A stretch of DNA of 64,000 nt from Piezodorus guildinii (GCA_023052935.1 CM041297.1:101753063-101817062); one strand, 5' to 3'. Shown: positions 32,778 to 43,540, counted from the stretch's first letter. Made by a program: numbers and translations. The notes: generated by a model not told the origin, from the letters alone.

Positions 32778-34094
32778 TTAAGGATTTTTTAAGGATGGGA
32801 TTAAATTTGATACGAGGTTAGTAAGTAGTGATATTAGCGGCATAACAAGGGATTTGATTTCAGTGATGAAGGATGTCATCAAACTTGTTAGGTCTGAGAC
32901 ATTTGATGGAGGAGGAATATGAGAGATTTGATTCGGATGAGGTTTTTGATGGTTGGTTAAATTTTGAGGAATGTGTGGTTGTGGAAGGGGTTCAGGATTT
33001 TGAAGTATGCGTTGTTCCGGCAGGGCCTCTTTGTTCTGGTTCCCACCTCCAAGTAGATGGGCAAATGTTACATTGGAATCAATTTTTTTAGAAGGTTGTC
33101 TTCTACTTCTGATCGGTTCAGCTGTTTCATCCAAATTCTGAGGTTTTTGGTATCTGCTTTTGAGGTTCTTGTAGATTTGACATCCCTTGTAGTTAGCCGG
33201 GTGGTCCTCGAGGCACAGAGCACATACAGCGGGTGTTGATCTTGATCTTGTGCATTCTTCTGATTTATGTTGCTCACCGCATTTCACACAGCGTGGTGTG
33301 TGGTGGCAGTAAGTTCTCGTATGACCATATGCCTGACAATTATGGCACTGAACTATTTCTTTCTTAGTGTAAGGTTTCTCAACTCTTACACTAGTATAGT
33401 ACAATCTATTGAGGTCGTAAACTTTTTCAACTCCTGCTGATGGTTCCAAGTCCACGAAGAATAGAGGCATTGGAATTTTATCTTTTAGGACATTGGTGAC
33501 TTGCCGCACTTTATAGCCTATCTCCGTCAGTTCTTCTTTGATAGCTGTAACTGGTGTCGAAGGGTGTAGGTTTCTAATTACAACCCTTAAAGCTCTCTCC
33601 TGGCGCAACTGATAGGTATGAAAATCAGCTTTGGTCTCACTCAGATATTTTACTATTTTTCTGTAGCTTTCGGCGGTAGTCGGGGATATTTTAGTATCAC
33701 TGGTTCTACTTATACATGAATAACTATTAGGATCGGTTAATTTGTTTAAATGCGCACAAAGTAGTTGAAAATTTTTAATATTTTTAACAAAAATTGGTGG
33801 AGGTTGTGGTTCTCTGGGTATAGGAGAAGATTCCATAGATTCTTTTTCATTTTGATTTTGGAGGATCTGAAATGGGTTCGGTGTAAAAAACGGCGATTCA
33901 TCAGTCATTCCTTGTGATGATGTGCTGGGCTGTGGTTCAGATCCTAAAGAGGTAGCTGAAGCGGTCGCTGGTGGAATCATTTTTTTATTATTTTCACGGC
34001 GAGGTCTCTGTTTTGTAGGAGACGAGTTTGAACCTGCAGATCTAGATCTTTTACTTGTAGCTTTTGAGGACATAACTTGATGAAAATATCTCAT
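32778..34094 (-). CDS. Jockey ORF1 (gag-like nucleic-acid-binding protein)
   Basis: A 438-residue ORF1 protein, which in LINEs coats the element RNA and helps carry it to the nucleus. The N-terminal third is Ser/Pro/Lys-rich and probably disordered. Residues about 165-240 (beginning ALRVVIRNLHPSTPV) resemble the PRE_C2HC domain common upstream of the knuckles in arthropod Jockey gag proteins. Three zinc knuckles follow: C250-X2-C-X4-H-X4-C, C269-X2-C-X3-H-X4-C and C291-X2-C-X3-H-X6-C. The C-terminus is Pro/Gln/Asn-rich and ends in a hydrophobic stretch (from about SLMTSFITEIKSL). The start at 34094 gives the longest frame; Met8 (MSSKATSK) is an alternative. The stop codon TAA at 32778-32780 directly abuts the ATG of ORF2 in the same frame. 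Confidence 0.93.
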   Translation of the reverse strand: MRYFHQVMSSKATSKRSRSAGSNSSPTKQRPRRENNKKMIPPATASATSLGSEPQPSTSSQGMTDESPFFTPNPFQILQNQNEKESMESSPIPREPQPPPIFVKNIKNFQLLCAHLNKLTDPNSYSCISRTSDTKISPTTAESYRKIVKYLSETKADFHTYQLRQERALRVVIRNLHPSTPVTAIKEELTEIGYKVRQVTNVLKDKIPMPLFFVDLEPSAGVEKVYDLNRLYYTSVRVEKPYTKKEIVQCHNCQAYGHTRTYCHHTPRCVKCGEQHKSEECTRSRSTPAVCALCLEDHPANYKGCQIYKNLKSRYQKPQNLDETAEPIRSRRQPSKKIDSNVTFAHLLGGGNQNKEALPEQRILQNPEPLPQPHIPQNLTNHQKPHPNQISHIPPPSNVSDLTSLMTSFITEIKSLVMPLISLLTNLVSNLIPSLKNP

Positions 34095-34401
34095 TTATTT
34101 AAAAAAAAAATAAATAAATAAAAAAAAAAATAATAATAATAATAGATAAATAATGAAATGAGAATGAGAAGGAAGAATAAAAAAAGAAAGATAAGTTAAA
34201 GAAAAGCAAGCCCGAGCTTGCCGAGCTAGCGGCGATCAGCTGATCAGTGACCCTCCTTTCACTTTTCGTGATTGTACAAAGTAAATTATAACTTTGCTTA
34301 CCGATATTTCTCCAATATTCACTGCTGTGGTTTTCTTGAAGTCTAGTGATGTTTTCCAGACTGAACTCAAGCGAATTCCTACTGAAAAGAGCAAAAATCT
34401 C
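34095..34401 (-). promoter_or_regulatory. Jockey 5' UTR with probable internal promoter
   Basis: About 300 bp between the 5' target duplication and the ORF1 ATG. Jockey elements carry an internal Pol II promoter at their 5' end. Reading the minus strand, two initiator-like TCAGT sites (in ttttcagtagg and gttcagtctgg) lie within the first 50 bases. An A-rich stretch (34098-34180 on the plus strand) precedes the ORF1 start, and a perfect 12-bp palindrome, gatcagctgatc, lies near 34235. The promoter role is inferred from family knowledge and the initiator matches. Confidence 0.55.
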
Positions 34402-34413
34402 CTTACTATTTTT
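34402..34413. repeat. Target site duplication, right copy (Jockey)
   Basis: cttactattttt immediately outside the 5' end of the element. Family A sequence resumes right after it. Confidence 0.85.
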
Positions 34414-34853
34414 GTGTTCAAAATCACAAAAATTGCATTAAAATATATTTTCGAATTTTTTCTTTAGGTGTTTATCAAATTCGCATATTTAGCCGTTATT
34501 TATTATTACTAAAAAGCTGATATGCCTATTTTTTTTTTAATCTACAATATTAAAGGAACTTTAGAGAAAGACAATTAAAAATATAGGCAGTTAAGCCCTG
34601 TCAGACTATTATGATGAAATCTACATCAAACAAAATCCCAGTAAATTTTACATCCATATAGCAAATTTTATCAAAATCATTAGGGGCGTTTCTGAGATAA
34701 TCGTAAAAAGGTCCAAAATGCTTGGTATATAGTGGTTCTTTTGGTTAGCTGATTTTGATGAAAAAATTACTGTAACATCTCGGGCGTATATTTGTCTTAA
34801 ATATGAAATTTCAGTTTCGTACGTCTTTTCGTTTTCGCCCGGGAGTTACCACA

Positions 34854-34885
<32 letters not shown>

Positions 34886-35030
34886 TACTTTTTTGCGGGA
34901 CTTAGTCATTTGGACTCAGGGGACCCTAAAACGTGTATTTCCAGTGAAAACTATTAATTTTAAAATTTTCACGATTGCAATACTTTCCCTTAATATATAT
35001 TTTCACATAGTTAAGTGAATGTAAAAACAT
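34414..35030 (+). repeat. Family A copy split by the Jockey element (right part)
   Basis: Continues family A from the point where the left part (29683-29825) stops. It contains cctgtcagactattatgatg, ttagctgattttgatgaaaa, a (CA)n tract at 34851-34886 and gacttagtcatttggactca. Together with the left part it makes an almost complete copy. Confidence 0.85.
34851..34886. repeat. (CA)n microsatellite
   Basis: Lies inside family A; other copies have only a short CA run here (14765, 38770), so it expanded in this copy. Confidence 0.93.
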
Positions 35031-35289
35031 TTTCCTAATTTGTAGGATATCTCATCGGAAATCATTTGTAAATCGTTTTTAAATTTGTAAATAAAGTTTA
35101 TTTTATTCATCTTATTTTTTACTGCAGACAAATTAAAATAGCTATCAATATATTTTTTTAACGCAATTATTTTTATTAAAAGAAAAAGCTCTGCGATAGT
35201 CATTTTCCCTCGTTATATTCGTGGAACCTACCAGGAACATCTTGAAATTGGTTTTTGAATATTCTTAATTTTATTTTAATTGGCTAAGG

Positions 35290-35450
35290 TGGAATTTTAT
35301 TTACTACCGGTAGGGACGAAGGCTGGTAATTCCATGAATATTGATAAACTCCTTGAAAGGGAGAAGGCATTATCAGAGCTTGATAATGACCCTGGGCCGC
35401 TGTTAACAGGCCCCTTAAATCTCAGTTAAAATGCTATTTAATCAGGCACC
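35290..35450. other. GC-richer unique island
   Basis: Includes the inverted pair attatcagagcttgataat and ggcccctt. No ORF. Lies between family A and the second mariner. Confidence 0.25.
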
Positions 35451-35518
35451 CCCCTCTCAATATGATTACAAAAATACATTACTCTGAAAAAAGGAATCTG
35501 CTTTCTTAACCTAAATCA

Positions 35519-35546
35519 AGAGAGAGAGAGAGGGAGAGTGAGAGAG
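35519..35546. repeat. (GA)n microsatellite
   Basis: Interrupted GA repeats. Confidence 0.9.
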
Positions 35547-35756
35547 GAAAAAAACTACAACTACAATTTGATTATATTGTAGGGAAAAAATATACCTTTT
35601 ACATAACCGAACAAACTTTGTATCCCAGTTTACAACGCAAATACATGTTTAGGCCCGTTTCGAAATAACCGAGCCATCCAAAATGGCGTGTATGTGTGTA
35701 TTGTATCAGGTTGCTCTTGCTAAAGAAATCTTAGCAAACAGCTCTAATTTATTATA

Positions 35757-36669
35757 TTGGGTTGTGTCACATGAAATGTCCGTTTTCAAGGTAAAGGATT
35801 TTTATTAAAAATACGATATGAAAACAAGATAATTTTATTCGAAATATTTACCTTCTTTTTCTAAACATCTTTCCCAACGTGACACCAACTTTTTTATCCC
35901 CGAACTGAAAAACTCTGAGCTTCAAAGTGAAACAAAATCTGAAAACGCACTTTTCACTTGATCATCATTTTTAAAAAGTATTCCTTTGACGAAGTTGTCT
36001 AAGTTCCTGAAGAGGTGGTAATCTGTTGGAGACAAGTCGGGAAAATATGATGGGTGCGGAGGAACTACGTAGCCCAGTTCTTTCAATTTTTGCACGGTAT
36101 GTTTTGAAACATGGGGTCTTGCTGCCGCTCAGTGAGATCATGAGGTACCCATTTATCGAGCTTTTTTACTTTTCCAATACAATTTAAATGTCTGGAAACG
36201 GTAGATGCACTTGCATTTAGTTGTGTTGAGAGTCCTATAACTGTTTGGTAGGGGTTTCCTTCTACTGTATGTTAGAGGACATCGTTGTCTATTACGGACG
36301 GAGGTCTTCCTCGGTGCAACTTTTCCAAGTCGGTATCCCCAGTTGAAAACTTAGAAAACCAACGGCGAATGGTCCGTTCATTAACACTCCCTTCCCCAAA
36401 CGCCTTGCAACTATGTCAGCCGCTGAATGGCCGAGTTTAAACTCGTACATAAATATTACTCGGAAATCGCGTGTTTCCATGTTCATATTTGGAGGCATAC
36501 TAAAAAGTGGGTAATTGATTGGGAAGCTAATGTTTATAACACAAAGTTAGAGGATTAGTAACTGTTTACTTTAAATATGTAAACATTCGGAAGAAAACAA
36601 CACAGACCTGCAAAATCCTTATGTATTTAAGAAACTATAAAAACGGACATTTCATGTGAAACAACCCAA
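35757..36669 (-). mobile_element. Second mariner remnant, 913 bp
   Basis: TA-flanked (35755-35756 and 36670-36671) with inverted repeats beginning TTGGGTTGTGTCAC that match at 29 of 30 positions. The inside is a decayed transposase on the minus strand: an HTH start at 36292-36498 (MYEFKLGHSAAD), a region reading like a fragment of the catalytic core near 36040-36120 (tyr/pro-rich part before the third Asp), and many frameshifts. It differs in its ends from the 8960 element, so it is another mariner lineage, and it has also lost about 400 bp. Confidence 0.88.
36292..36498 (-). pseudogene. Mariner transposase N-terminus, frameshifted
   Basis: METRDFRVIFMYEFKLGHSAAD matches the first helix of mariner transposases. 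A single-base loss then throws the frame (around AADIVARRLGKG), and the rest of the reading is out of phase with the family. It cannot make transposase. Confidence 0.75.
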
Positions 36670-37599
36670 TATAAGGCACTAAGTAGATACCAAGAATGTG
36701 ATGACTTTTTTCAACAAAATAGACTTCCCGAAAGGCGTAGGGTATAGCGGAGCTAGGAGAGCATAGGGACTATTTGGGCAATTGAAATATATCGCTAATT
36801 ATTCACCGTACGTATAGGCATATTATGGGGGAAAGAAAGAGTCGTGGGACGGATAATCACCACGCGATCGCTAGTGGCGGTATCAAGACTAAATCGACGG
36901 GTGTTCTGAGATTTGTTGGTTGCTTTAGATAAGTATGATAGGCGTGTTTTTTTGTTTTTTGTATATCCATGTAAAATGTCGTGAAAATGTTTTTTAGGGG
37001 AAGAATATGTTTGTTGACTGTTAACATATAAAGGTTTGTATGCGGAATAATGTTGTATACGTACCATAGAGGATATTTATAGTCCTGAAAGTTTTTGATT
37101 AGAAAATTAAAATTTTTCCTAAGTGTGTCTTTTGGACTGTCCCGTATATCTCTGATCTTAAGTCCAAATGGGTTTCAGTAAGTATTTGTAAGTTTTCAGT
37201 TTCTATTTGGGTGTTAATTTTGGATGTTTTGAAAGTGGTGAGTATAAACATTTTAACCTTTTGTTTAGCGTTATCTGTTTATTATATTTAAGCATACAAT
37301 TAATTAAAATATCAAATACTTCTTAATTCGACTCTTCGACGAATGTGAGGTATGGAATATTTGCATTCCTACATACCTAAGTTTTAAACAAAGGGGAATT
37401 ATTTGTATATGTCTGGGATTTAAAATATACAATAGGAAGTATTATTTGTTATATTCTTGTACTGAAAGGGATAACCAACACCGCAAAAAAATTTACAGCA
37501 GACCGATTTTCCAATAAGAGTCCCATTTCCGAAGGGTGAGAAGATAGATCGGAAAGGAAAGGATCGGGACAAGTGTTATCCTCTTGATCGATGATTTCG

Positions 37600-37725
37600 A
37601 AGGTGGCCATTCTTTTCAGGATAAAAAAGGGTATTTAAATAGGTACCCTTTTCCGCAGTCAGTGTTCCGCAAGAGGATCGGAATTTACCGCGCGCTGTGT
37701 CAATAAATTTCTCATTCACGGCTCG
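37600..37725 (+). promoter_or_regulatory. TATA/initiator core promoter or LTR remnant
   Basis: tatttaaa at 37632-37639 is followed 22 bases later by the initiator tcagtg (37659-37664), so the A+1 is 29 bases from the TATA start, the normal arthropod spacing. An AATAAA lies 50-60 bases further (caataaatttctc, about 37711). TATA, initiator and polyadenylation signal this close together is typical of an LTR. A palindromic aagggta/taccctt pair surrounds the TATA box. No paired LTR or gag/pol was seen. Confidence 0.45.
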
Positions 37726-37782
37726 AAGGATAGTCCCGGGTCTGTTGGGTTTAGCTCTTTAAACGGGCCAGAGGCTTCGTAT

Positions 37783-37905
37783 ATGTTTCATCTTGAGACT
37801 CTTATTGACAACCTTTATCAAGACATACGCTGCAACAAGTTATTCAACCTTTACATGTTTAGCTCTGTACTCCTTTTGTTCCTACAAAAACATATATGTG
37901 GTTGA
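37783..37905 (+). CDS. Short hypothetical ORF after the TATA/Inr site
   Basis: 40 codons from ATG at 37783 to TGA, starting MFHLETLIDN with a hydrophobic second half (NLYMFSSVLLLFL). Listed only because it is the first ATG frame downstream of the candidate promoter at 37632-37664. No family recognised, and chance is a sufficient explanation. Confidence 0.1.
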   Translation: MFHLETLIDNLYQDIRCNKLFNLYMFSSVLLLFLQKHICG

Positions 37906-38194
37906 ACAGCTTCAAGCGAATGAAAACGTATTAGGAAAATCTGTCCAACTCTATTAATTTTGTACATACCAAATAAATAAATAAAAAGACAACAACATAA
38001 TCAGGATGTGTTTAATATCTTTCCTTTGAAAAAAATTACGTATAAAGTCAAGAAAGTGGTATAAAACCAATTTCGAAAATTAATAAAAAAACGAGAATAT
38101 TTAGAGATGAAAAGAAATTGTTAAAGAATTAATTACATTGAATTTTTTATACATACATGTGTTTTATTAAAAATCTATTATATTATAATCTATG

Positions 38195-38870
38195 ACAATT
38201 AGTTAGTTTGATCGTCTTTTCACCACTCTCCATTAACTTCTAAAATTTTGTGTATGAGATAATGTTTTCTCTAACATCTTTAGCTTTCCAACGGCATATT
38301 ATAACTCTATACCACTGTTATGTTCAAAAACACTAAAATTACATTAAAAATATTTTTGGTCTTCTCTGTTTTAGTTGGTTATATTATTCGTTCAAGTTTT
38401 ATATTTATTCGTTTTTTATCAGTACTAAGTAGATGATATATTTATTTTTATAGGTTCTATAAAATTAAAGATATTTTTGAGAAAGAAAATTTAAAATATC
38501 GGCGTTTAAGCCCTGATAGACTATTTCAATCAGCATGAAACATACGTAATATTAAAGCCCATTAAATTTTACCTTGATATAGAGAGTTTAATCAATATCG
38601 TTAGAGCCGTTTTTTACAAAATTGTAAAAAGGCACTAAATGCATAGTATAAAGTGGATCTTATTGTTAGCTAATTTTGATGAAAATTTTGCTGTAACATC
38701 TCGGGCATAAAGTTGTCTTAAATATGAAATTTCAGTATTGTACGACAATTCATTTTCGTGCTAGACCCACCACACACTTTTTTGTTGGTCATTTAGATTC
38801 AGGGGACTCTTAAACGTGTATTTCCAGTTAAAACTGGGATTCGAAAATTTTCACGATCTCAAAAATAATG
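38195..38870 (+). repeat. Family A dispersed repeat, long copy
   Basis: Collinear with 14160-14900 and 34414-35030 over its full length: acaattagttagtttgatcg, agctttccaacggcatatta, ttagttggttatattattcg, ctgatagactatttcaatca, gtaacatctcgggcataaag, gattcgaaaattttcacgat. Confidence 0.78.
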
Positions 38871-39229
38871 TTATAATTATAGAAAATTCTTTTTATAGAT
38901 TTTAAAACTTGTGAAATCAAACAAAAGCAAATAAATGAATTATTTTCTATAAAATATCAAGGATACAGTACTTTTTGGATATCATCGTCTCAATGATGGT
39001 TTAGATACCAGATTGTTATTAAAATTGTCCTTAATTTAATAACAACCGATTTCATTGAATCTTATTTTATATTAAAAATACTACCCGAGAAACGAAACCT
39101 GTATCATAATTTTATGGTAGTTGGAATAAATTTTTCCTGTATTAATAATCCTTCAGGCACTGTTTGTTGGAAAGCCGAATGGTAAGAACAACTGCAGTTT
39201 CCATTTGTCCCTTATAGCAGCTATATGCA

Positions 39230-39560
39230 CGGTACACTAAACCTCACATTACACTAATACAATTACATATCTCATTGAGGGCGGTTAGGCGTTACGAAGC
39301 CGATATTGCAACAAGACAAGAATCAGCTTTACAGTTGGCCTGTTTGAATTAAACTTGCTAATTGTATCGGGGCTGTTTGGCCAGCGTGGTTGCGAGATAA
39401 AGCCCTCCTCTTCCATCCCCGATGGTGCAAGATCCACAAGCCACGACATCATCAGGGATTCTGCGCGTTCAGGGACATTAGCCACGGTGGTTTCATCTTT
39501 AGGTGTATATTTGGAACTTTGGGAATACTCAAGGAATTATGTTTATTTAAGAAATTTACG
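39230..39560. other. GC-richer unique island
   Basis: Open for 60-70 codons in three frames on both strands, a sign of GC content rather than coding. No match to other parts of the window. Confidence 0.25.
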
Positions 39561-39740
39561 ATAGTCGAATAATGGAAGAACAACCATACACTATTAATAA
39601 TTAATTCAAAACTAATTATCATTTTATTATATTTGTTCGTATAAACTATTTGATTTTCTCCTTATTTTGTGAAGTAATCTGAGTCGTATAGGCTCTATCG
39701 TCTGCTTACTTCACCGCAGCTCTCGCTTCACTTAAAATTA

Positions 39741-39915
39741 CAGATTTACAAGGCCATCATCAGAACTACTCTTCTCTATGATGCGCCACTGCTTCGCCAC
39801 CTCTAGAAAAATACCCTTCAAGGACTGCAGAGCTTTCAGAACGCTGTCCTTCGGAGGGTAGTCAAAGGAACCTCCCTCCAAGCAGCGAGAAACGCCATGA
39901 TTTATGAGGTGCATA
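39741..39915 (+). pseudogene. Jockey-like RT C-terminal fragment, other family
   Basis: KAIIRTTLLYDAPLLRHL, a stop, then NTLQGLQSFQNAVLRRVVKG and TSLQAARNAMIYEVH. This is the LYKAIIRPTLLY...LQ..QN..LR segment of a Jockey-group RT, clearly different from families B and the intact element. It lies directly before the family B fragment at 39916. Confidence 0.6.
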
Positions 39916-40830
39916 ATATTTCATACTCATCCGTATTTTATCAGTCCACAGATGTACCTTTAAGGTAGCATCTTAGGTCCAATCCTTTATTCCGTTTATA
40001 TAGCTGACATTCCTATTTGCTGATGACACATGTGTGTTATCCGTAAGTAGTGACCTAACAGTTGCATCACTATCCCTGCAGTCTCACATCCAATCTATTG
40101 AAGAATGGAGTTTAATAAATGGAGAATTAAAATCAATCCCAATAAATCCCATCGAATTACCTTTACCCTTCGTCGCTAGTCTATGACTACCTGCACTACT
40201 GTATCCTTTGGCAACATTCCATTAATCCCTGTTGAACATATCCGTTACCTTGAAATCCATCTAGGCAAACGCCTTACTTGGAATCCTCACAATAGACTGA
40301 AACGATAAGAAACTGCTTGCAGATGCCGCTTACTACAACTGTTACTTGACAAGCGATCAAAACTCTCTATTTACTACAAAATTACATCACGATTATCAGA
40401 CCTATTTGGACCTATGGCATTGAGCTATGTGGCCCACTAAACTATCAAACTCCTCCCGCTTGCAATCCAAAACCATACGAAAAATCCTCAATGCTCCTTA
40501 CTTTTTTACTAATAAACTCATCCATAGAAACCTAAATATCCCACTGGTTGCAGATTTGGCCCGCGATAGATACACTTCCTTTGATTCCAAACTTCCAGCC
40601 CACTCAAACCCGCTTGTCCGTTACTTCTCATCTGTTACTCTATTCCCGGTAATCATCCGAGGCACCTGCTGAGACGGTGGCCTCGAGACCTGCTCATAAA
40701 ATAAATTTGGAAGTACTACCACTGGGTAGATTCTTTACATGCCTATTCATGCGTGTTATTGTAATTCAGTCATTTTACTTATTGTATTTGTATATACAGT
40801 TGTAAAAAACAATAAAAAATATTTTTAAAA
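39916..40830 (+). mobile_element. Family B LINE fragment with part of RT
   Basis: Reads GSILGPILYSVYIADIP, then after a short deletion FADDTCVLS (catalytic box, Tyr to Phe), TLRR, YLEIHLGKRLTWNPHNRLK with a stop, and the C-terminal part open from 40427 to 40672. Ends with the 3' UTR and an A-rich tail near 40810-40840. Frameshifts throughout. Confidence 0.8.
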
Positions 40831-41177
40831 AATAAAAAAAGTTATGTATAGCTCATTCCTAGCCTCATATTTAATTTTTTTTTAAATTATAATTATTATA
40901 GGAGCTGAAGTAATGACGAATATTTCATGATTAATTTATATTTGAAACTATATCCAAAATGAAAATATAACTGATTGAAAATATGTGCTACAGCACTTAA
41001 TACATTAATTTTCTATATCATGTTATTATTTCAAAATCAATCTATATTACCTTTCTCCTGATTTAATAGCACCCGAGCAAATTTTATTAGTTTCCATCAT
41101 AGTGTAGAAGATAAATGCTCTTGTGTATGGATAATCAATATCCTATTATTTGAATTATAATGTTGCTAAAGAAATAG

Positions 41178-41880
41178 AAAAACGCTGCAAATGATTACAC
41201 AATGGTTTATTATTTCCAAATAACCACATCAGGCTATAACTGTTTATATAAATTTTTGATATTTATTTATTGGACAAACGGATTTTTTTCTTCGTTATTC
41301 CAATTCTATGCATTTTGAAACGTAAGCCCTTATATTTTTTTTGGTCGGTTACAAATTTGATTATTGAAAATAATAAACCCAAAGCATTTATACTGGACTT
41401 ATTTACTATTCCCTTCGATTTTTATTCAAATAAAATTTCCTGATTCCAGAACACCTTACATTCTTTCTCTGTAATCAATAATAATCGAGTTGAATCGCAT
41501 ATCTTATAAGTTGTGGCTTAACCATATTAGATATTTTTACTTTGTTCATCGCGGTAAGTTTATCACAAAAATCTTTTCGATTTTTCTCAATCATAAATAA
41601 TAACCGAGTTTTGGGAGAAGTAAATATCTTCTAATTTGTAGCTTCAATATATTTATCAACTATCAATATATTGATCAATATTTATGTCTTCTTCTTTATC
41701 GAGTTTTACTGATTCTAAAATTCTTTAGATTTTTTTCTTTGTCTTCGAAAATAAAGGAGCTACAATCGTGTATGTAGGAAAAATTTAATTTTTTCCTTTT
41801 ATTTTCTTTTTTCGTCACAGTCTCCTGATCATTATACTCAATACATTTTTTTTATATATCTTAAAAAATAACTGAGTTAT
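41178..41880 (+). mobile_element. Family E copy lacking its right end
   Basis: Left terminus aaaacgctgcaaatgattac, then the same internal order as 53295-53960 (acaaacggattttt, attattgaaaataataaac, aatttcctgatt, ataattaccgagtt-like). The right inverted repeat is absent; a family B 3' UTR fragment follows at 41885. Confidence 0.7.
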
Positions 41881-41884
41881 CGAT

Positions 41885-42015
41885 TTTTTTAAACATTTTT
41901 ATTGATATCTACAACTGTATTTAAAAATATTACATCAAGTAAATTTGATGGTTATATAGAAAATGGTCATGAAATACATGTAGAGCCACTACCCAGTGGC
42001 AGCACTATAGTTATT
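41885..42015 (-). mobile_element. Family B 3' UTR fragment
   Basis: tttttattgatatctacaac, then gtcatgaaatacatgtagag and gccactacccagtggcagca, parallel the 3' UTR at 57155-57260. Only the tail end of an element. Confidence 0.65.
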
Positions 42016-42526
42016 GAATTAAATACTTTTTAATCCACAGCCATTTTAAATATTTTTAAACTAATTGGTGTATATCAACGTCTAGGAATTCTTGTGTAGA
42101 ATGTCAAAAACATTGGTCCAGTAGTTTCGGATAAAAGTCGCAGACGGCGGAACAAAATTGCCAAACAATGGACCACAACCACGTGTATCTCTAGAAAAAA
42201 GGAAATCATATCATGTCATCTTCATATTGGGCCATTCCTAATAACCTATGCTCATATTTTCAGAAACCTAAAAGCACCCGTATGTGAATATTATGACAAC
42301 GTTTTACAAACAGTCAAACAAATATTGTGAGAATGTTAATTTCATTTGTACGCATAAGATGAAAAACTAAATTACCACAAACCCTAAAATATATTTTACA
42401 AAATTATATAGTAATTGTGTCCAATTATTTAAAATAAATCAACTTCGACCACAGGATATAATAGCCTTCAGTTACTAATGACAGATACATGATTTTAGGG
42501 TTATGCTCTACCAAACAAAAAAAAAA

Positions 42527-42905
42527 GATGCAAATTATTATACAATGGTTTATTATTTCCAAATAACAATATTAGGGTATAATTGTTTATATAGGTATTA
42601 ATTAAGTTATATGAAAAGCAATAATTGTAAGGATAATATCATATCACTACCGCTAATTTCAAAACGCAATATCTAAGCTATTGCTTAACCAAATTTAAAG
42701 ATTCTTTTTCATTTTGTCAAAAATTTAATTCTCTATCAAACAGCACTAAAACCGAATTATATTATATGTTATTTATTTATTAATTAGAACAAACGGATCT
42801 TGGAACGTAAGCTCTCAAACTTTGAGCAGAGGTATTTTTTTTTTTTTTTTTTTTTTGGCCGATCACAAAGGCTGATTATTGAAAATAATAAACTAAAATA
42901 CGAAT
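42527..42905 (+). mobile_element. Family E partial copy
   Basis: Starts inside the left terminal repeat (gatgcaaattattatacaat) and keeps ggtttattatttccaaataa through gattattgaaaataataaac. The far half is missing. Confidence 0.68.
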
Positions 42906-43089
42906 TAAATTAAGTTTTATTTTTGATATATTTATTTATGTATATAACTTTTATTTTTAAAAAATGCTTTAATTCAACTAGTTAAATTTCCTTCAATCGT
43001 CGATAGACATGCAGTTCTCAAAAAAATAAGATTAAAGTAGGGAAAGTTAAAAAAAAAGTTTCAGTAGGAAAAAAAAATTCAGGCTGAAA

Positions 43090-43540
43090 TAGAAAAAGGG
43101 AGTAAGGCGTGAAATATGGTACTACGACATTACCAGAGCCCTTGGGCCTAAATGAAATCATTCAAATAAACTGCATCAGCCATTAAGGATATCTTGGGCA
43201 GCGTTTAACCCGATAACTCTCCTCGGAGATAGCCTCTGCTGCGAGTAATGTCCGCGGGAAACAAATCTCGCTGGATCTCAATGGAGTTGATTCTTTTTTC
43301 TCTCCCTCTCTCTCTTTTTTTTTTATAAATAGATGGTGGTCAAAAAAAGGCGGTAAAATGGCGTCCCCCGGGGCAGGTTTATTACCGCCAAAAACCCTGC
43401 GGCGGGAAATAAATTACAAGAGAGGGGACAAAGAATTACACAGCTGGAATGGTGGACTAGCGACGCACACACACGCCCTAACGACAGATACGTTTTCCAC
43501 ATCGTGCGCCCTAGCAATTTAGGAATCATCTTGCCTCATT
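43090..43540. other. GC-richer unique island
   Basis: A 450-base block with aacccgataactctcctcg and a pyrimidine tract (43298-43324). No protein recognised in its short frames. Confidence 0.25.

Larger units (their letters stand above)
29826..34401 (-). mobile_element. Complete Jockey-clade non-LTR retrotransposon
   Basis: A full-length LINE of about 4.6 kb on the minus strand: 5' UTR (about 34095-34401), ORF1 (gag-like), ORF2 (endonuclease plus reverse transcriptase), 3' UTR (about 29833-30092) and a poly(A) tail seen as a T run at 29821-29832. Both ends are defined by a direct target duplication, cttactattttt, at 29814-29825 and 34402-34413; the last T's merge with the tail, so 7 bp are certain and up to 12 possible. 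The flanks are two halves of one copy of dispersed repeat family A, so the pre-insertion site is recognisable. Both ORFs are open with no internal stop, which suggests a young and possibly mobile copy. There is no RNase H domain, as is usual in Jockey. The assignment to the Jockey group rests on ORF architecture and RT motifs. Confidence 0.93.

Noticed and set aside
30412..33239. Several plus-strand ORFs of 60-96 codons
   Set aside because: Antisense shadows of the Jockey ORF1 and ORF2; the minus-strand frames carry all known motifs.
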